Part shown: positions 61,735 through 64,000 of the stretch, one piece after another
Position numbering within the stretch: position 1 is the first letter of the stretch
Layout of the letters: each line of letters starts with the position of its first letter
Assembly: GCF_000959365.1 (NCBI RefSeq)
Contig: NZ_CP009556.1
Span: 2,914,001 to 2,978,000 of the forward strand
Origin: Burkholderia oklahomensis C6786
GTDB taxonomy: Bacteria > Pseudomonadota > Gammaproteobacteria > Burkholderiales > Burkholderiaceae
DNA: 64,000 nt
Direction of reading: 5' to 3'
Position numbers and translations under genes: made by a program
Notes under the pieces: generated by a model
Database searches by the model: none
What the model saw: only the letters and a program-made list of their open reading frames with translations
What the model was told of the DNA's origin: nothing

Positions 61735-61758
61735 AAAGCCCCGTCAATACGGGGCTTT
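61735..61758. terminator. Bidirectional terminator-like hairpin
   Basis: AAAGCCCCGT, four bases, ACGGGGCTTT is a perfect 10-bp stem. It serves the minus-strand DUF3563 transcript and perhaps others. Confidence 0.7.
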
Positions 61759-61805
61759 CCTTTGCTTGCGCACTGGGCGCGCAGTGCGGCTTTTACCGCT
61801 CCGAT

Positions 61806-61952
61806 TTACAGCGAGTAGCCGTTGGTTTCCAGCGAACGGATGCGCTGCTCGAGCTGGACGATATCGCTCGACGAAGCCAGATAGGCTTCACGGCGGTCCC
61901 GTTCTGCTGCTTCAAACCAGTTGCTCAGCTTTTCGATGATGTAGGCAAACAT
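61806..61952 (-). CDS. DUF3563 family small protein
   Basis: The 48 residues MFAYIIEKLSNWFEAAERDR... match DUF3563, a family of small proteins common in Burkholderiales, several annotated as stress-related. GGAG precedes the ATG at 61952. The LEQRIRSLE stretch could form a coiled coil. Confidence 0.8.
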   Translation of the reverse strand: MFAYIIEKLSNWFEAAERDRREAYLASSSDIVQLEQRIRSLETNGYSL

Positions 61953-62171
61953 GTTGGCTCTCCAAGGAAGATTGAGATCCCCTGGTGAATCGATGTCAGG
62001 GATATCCCTTATAGGGTTAACGCGATTATAGCCCGATTGCACCAACTTGCCAGTGAAATGCTCGAATGTGATGCATGCCAATTTGGAATAGATCAAACAA
62101 TTCCAACTTAAACATCTGATTTTTTGGGCAACTTGCGCGACGTGCGGCGCAAGAGCTCGTAGTTGCATGCA

Positions 62172-62576
62172 CTATTTTGGGTCGCAACAAGGATCAGCCA
62201 ATCGCTCCAAAATGGGGCAGTCCGGACGATCATCTCCGCTGCAATGGGCGGCGAGGTTCGCAAGCGTGTTCCGCATTTCGGTAAGCTCGGCGATCCGGCC
62301 GTCAAGCTCGGTCACGTGCTCGAGTGCAATCGCCTTGACCTCCGCGCTCGCTCTCGAGCGATCTTGCCAGAGCGCGAGCAGCTTTCTAATGTCGTCGACG
62401 AGAAATCCGAGTCGTCGCGCTTGCCGAATGAAACGGAGCAAGTGGATCTCTTCGTCATGGTAGACGCGATATCCCGAATCGGTCCGTTCCGCCGGATCGA
62501 GAAGGCCCACGCTTTCGTAGTAGCGGATCATCTTCGCACTGACACCCGACGCCTTGGCAGCTTCACCGATGTTCAC
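62172..62576 (-). CDS. cueR: Copper-responsive MerR-family regulator
   Basis: A 134-residue regulator. [20 protein letters not shown] is the MerR winged helix; the C-terminal loop [13 protein letters not shown] carries the two cysteines with the spacing of Cu(I)-binding CueR. The final CCDPK adds two Cys as in many CueR proteins. No copA or copper chaperone gene is in the window. Confidence 0.85.
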   Translation of the reverse strand: MNIGEAAKASGVSAKMIRYYESVGLLDPAERTDSGYRVYHDEEIHLLRFIRQARRLGFLVDDIRKLLALWQDRSRASAEVKAIALEHVTELDGRIAELTEMRNTLANLAAHCSGDDRPDCPILERLADPCCDPK

Positions 62577-62634
62577 CGTTTGCTCCAGATAGGACTGAAG
62601 GGTGAAATGTTAGCGCGTTCTTCGGAATATCCTC

Positions 62635-62665
62635 TTGACTTGCGACCGGTGGCGACGGCTTGAGT
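62635..62665 (+). promoter_or_regulatory. MerR-type promoter divergent from cueR
   Basis: TTGACT, 19 bases, TTGAGT. The overlong 19-bp spacer is the hallmark of MerR-regulated promoters. The spacer contains a partial dyad (GCGACC / GGCGACG). It points to the right, where no gene is found. Confidence 0.4.
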
Positions 62666-62669
62666 TGAA

Positions 62670-63012
62670 ACTTAATCGATGCCCGCGATGCCGTTCACAG
62701 GAACTGTACTTGAGCGAGCTACTGGTTCGAGGCGGGATAAATGTGATCTGGCCGGAAGTGACCTGGCAAATTTGAAGAGGGCTGGATCGGCGCGCGCCTC
62801 ACGGCGGATTTCAAATCTGTCGATCCACGTCAGCGCGGTGCGATTGCACGTCACGTCAGTGGTGCGCGCTACCGTGTCGGGCCAAGCCGTACGTTGGTGC
62901 CTGACTGGAGCAGGAGCTTGGGTAAGAAGAGGGGCGCTGTCCGGCGGCGTGGCGGGGGGGAGTCGTGGGCGGCAGGCCGAGGCCATCCGCGTGATGCGAG
63001 CGCAAGAAAGAC
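62670..63012. other. Gap between cueR promoter and rRNA operon, no gene
   Basis: I see no supported gene. Open frames are GC-driven and carry no motif. Confidence 0.4.
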
Positions 63013-63042
63013 AAAACCCCCGCCTGACAGGGCGGGGGTTTT
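63013..63042 (-). terminator. rRNA operon terminator
   Basis: AAAACCCCCGCC, six bases, GGCGGGGGTTTT is a perfect 12-bp stem just beyond the 5S gene. Confidence 0.85.
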
Positions 63043-63052
63043 GAGAGGGGGA

Positions 63053-63168
63053 GCCTGACGATTACCTACTTTCACACGGGCAATCCGCACTATCATCGGC
63101 GTAGAGTCGTTTCACGGTCCTGTTCGGGATGGGAAGGGGTGGGACCGACTCGCTATGGTCATCAGGCA
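63053..63168 (-). rRNA. 5S ribosomal RNA
   Basis: Read on the minus strand it starts TGCCTGATGACCATAGCGAG and ends GGTAATCGTCAGGC; the ends pair. It contains CCATCCCGAACAGGACCGTG. Length is normal for proteobacterial 5S. Confidence 0.95.
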
Positions 63169-63352
63169 AAGAGGGTTGTCGCGCTGCTTCGCAACGCGAC
63201 CAATCTGGGAAGAAGCAGTAATCCTGGGGTTGTGAGGTTGTATCTCACACGTACGCGGTACTTCAACCGCAGTACGTCGAGTGTGAAGCACTCGACGTTC
63301 GACATTCGTAAAGCGCTGAAGCGCTAACGACTGTCGAAACAGACTTGTTATA

Positions 63353-64000
<648 letters not shown>

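Noticed and set aside
62672..62986. A 104-codon minus-strand frame between cueR and the rRNA genes
   Set aside because: No motif, composition is GC-driven, and it lies in a likely untranslated rRNA-downstream region.

Overview
The window reads as the chromosome of a Burkholderia species, probably of the pseudomallei group. The evidence is very high GC with strong G/C third-position bias, a betaproteobacterial gene set (acetone carboxylase, DUF3563, FtrABCD iron transport, a DUF4212 plus acetate-type symporter pair, class I fumarase), and an rRNA operon running off the right end.

Layout. Positions 1-12155 are mostly core: the acetone carboxylase gamma subunit and a sigma-54 activator, a secreted pectin-acetylesterase-like enzyme with a membrane-anchored helical protein, a decayed locus where a ThDP enzyme is fused by deletion to a LysR regulator (5956-7152), and sbcDC. 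Positions 12152-34815 are accessory. Part one (12152-20984) is a decayed prophage: an N-terminal fragment of a T7-like single-subunit RNA polymerase, a disrupted repressor, a nest of insertion sequences (an IS256-type element inside an IS3-type element, itself between two different IS3-type remnants), a TM2 protein, an HNH protein, a DUF2778/Tlde1-like L,D-transpeptidase-fold protein with an overlapping small membrane protein, and a headless tyrosine integrase. Part two (about 20985-34836) is an island flanked by a 21-bp direct repeat of the 3' end of tRNA-Ser(GGA), with an intact-looking integrase at the tRNA. It carries a large protein with two HEPN-like motifs, a 643-residue protein with a HEPN-like RNDLEH motif, a PIN-like protein, a serine recombinase, small HNH-like and zinc-ribbon proteins, and a replication-initiator-like gene. 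A 17-18 bp dyad recurs between its genes.

From 34819 rightwards the content is core again: acetate uptake and activation (DUF4212/symporter and acs), fumarase, then iron genes (bfr, bfd, tonB-exbB-exbD, hemP, a GlcG/HbpS-type protein, ftrABCD) with three visible Fur-box-like sites. murI, a LysR/pirin divergent pair, uvrB, an aromatic aminotransferase, 3-hydroxybutyrate dehydrogenase, an aldo/keto reductase, rlmJ and a cueR-like regulator also lie here. The window ends in the 5S and partial 23S rRNA genes on the minus strand.

The most promising new biology is the 21310-29566 stretch: two unrelated large proteins with HEPN-type RNase motifs, a PIN-like protein and a site-specific serine recombinase inside a tRNA island. 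This is the profile of an uncharacterised anti-phage defence island. All functions are inferred by eye from sequence; no searches were run.
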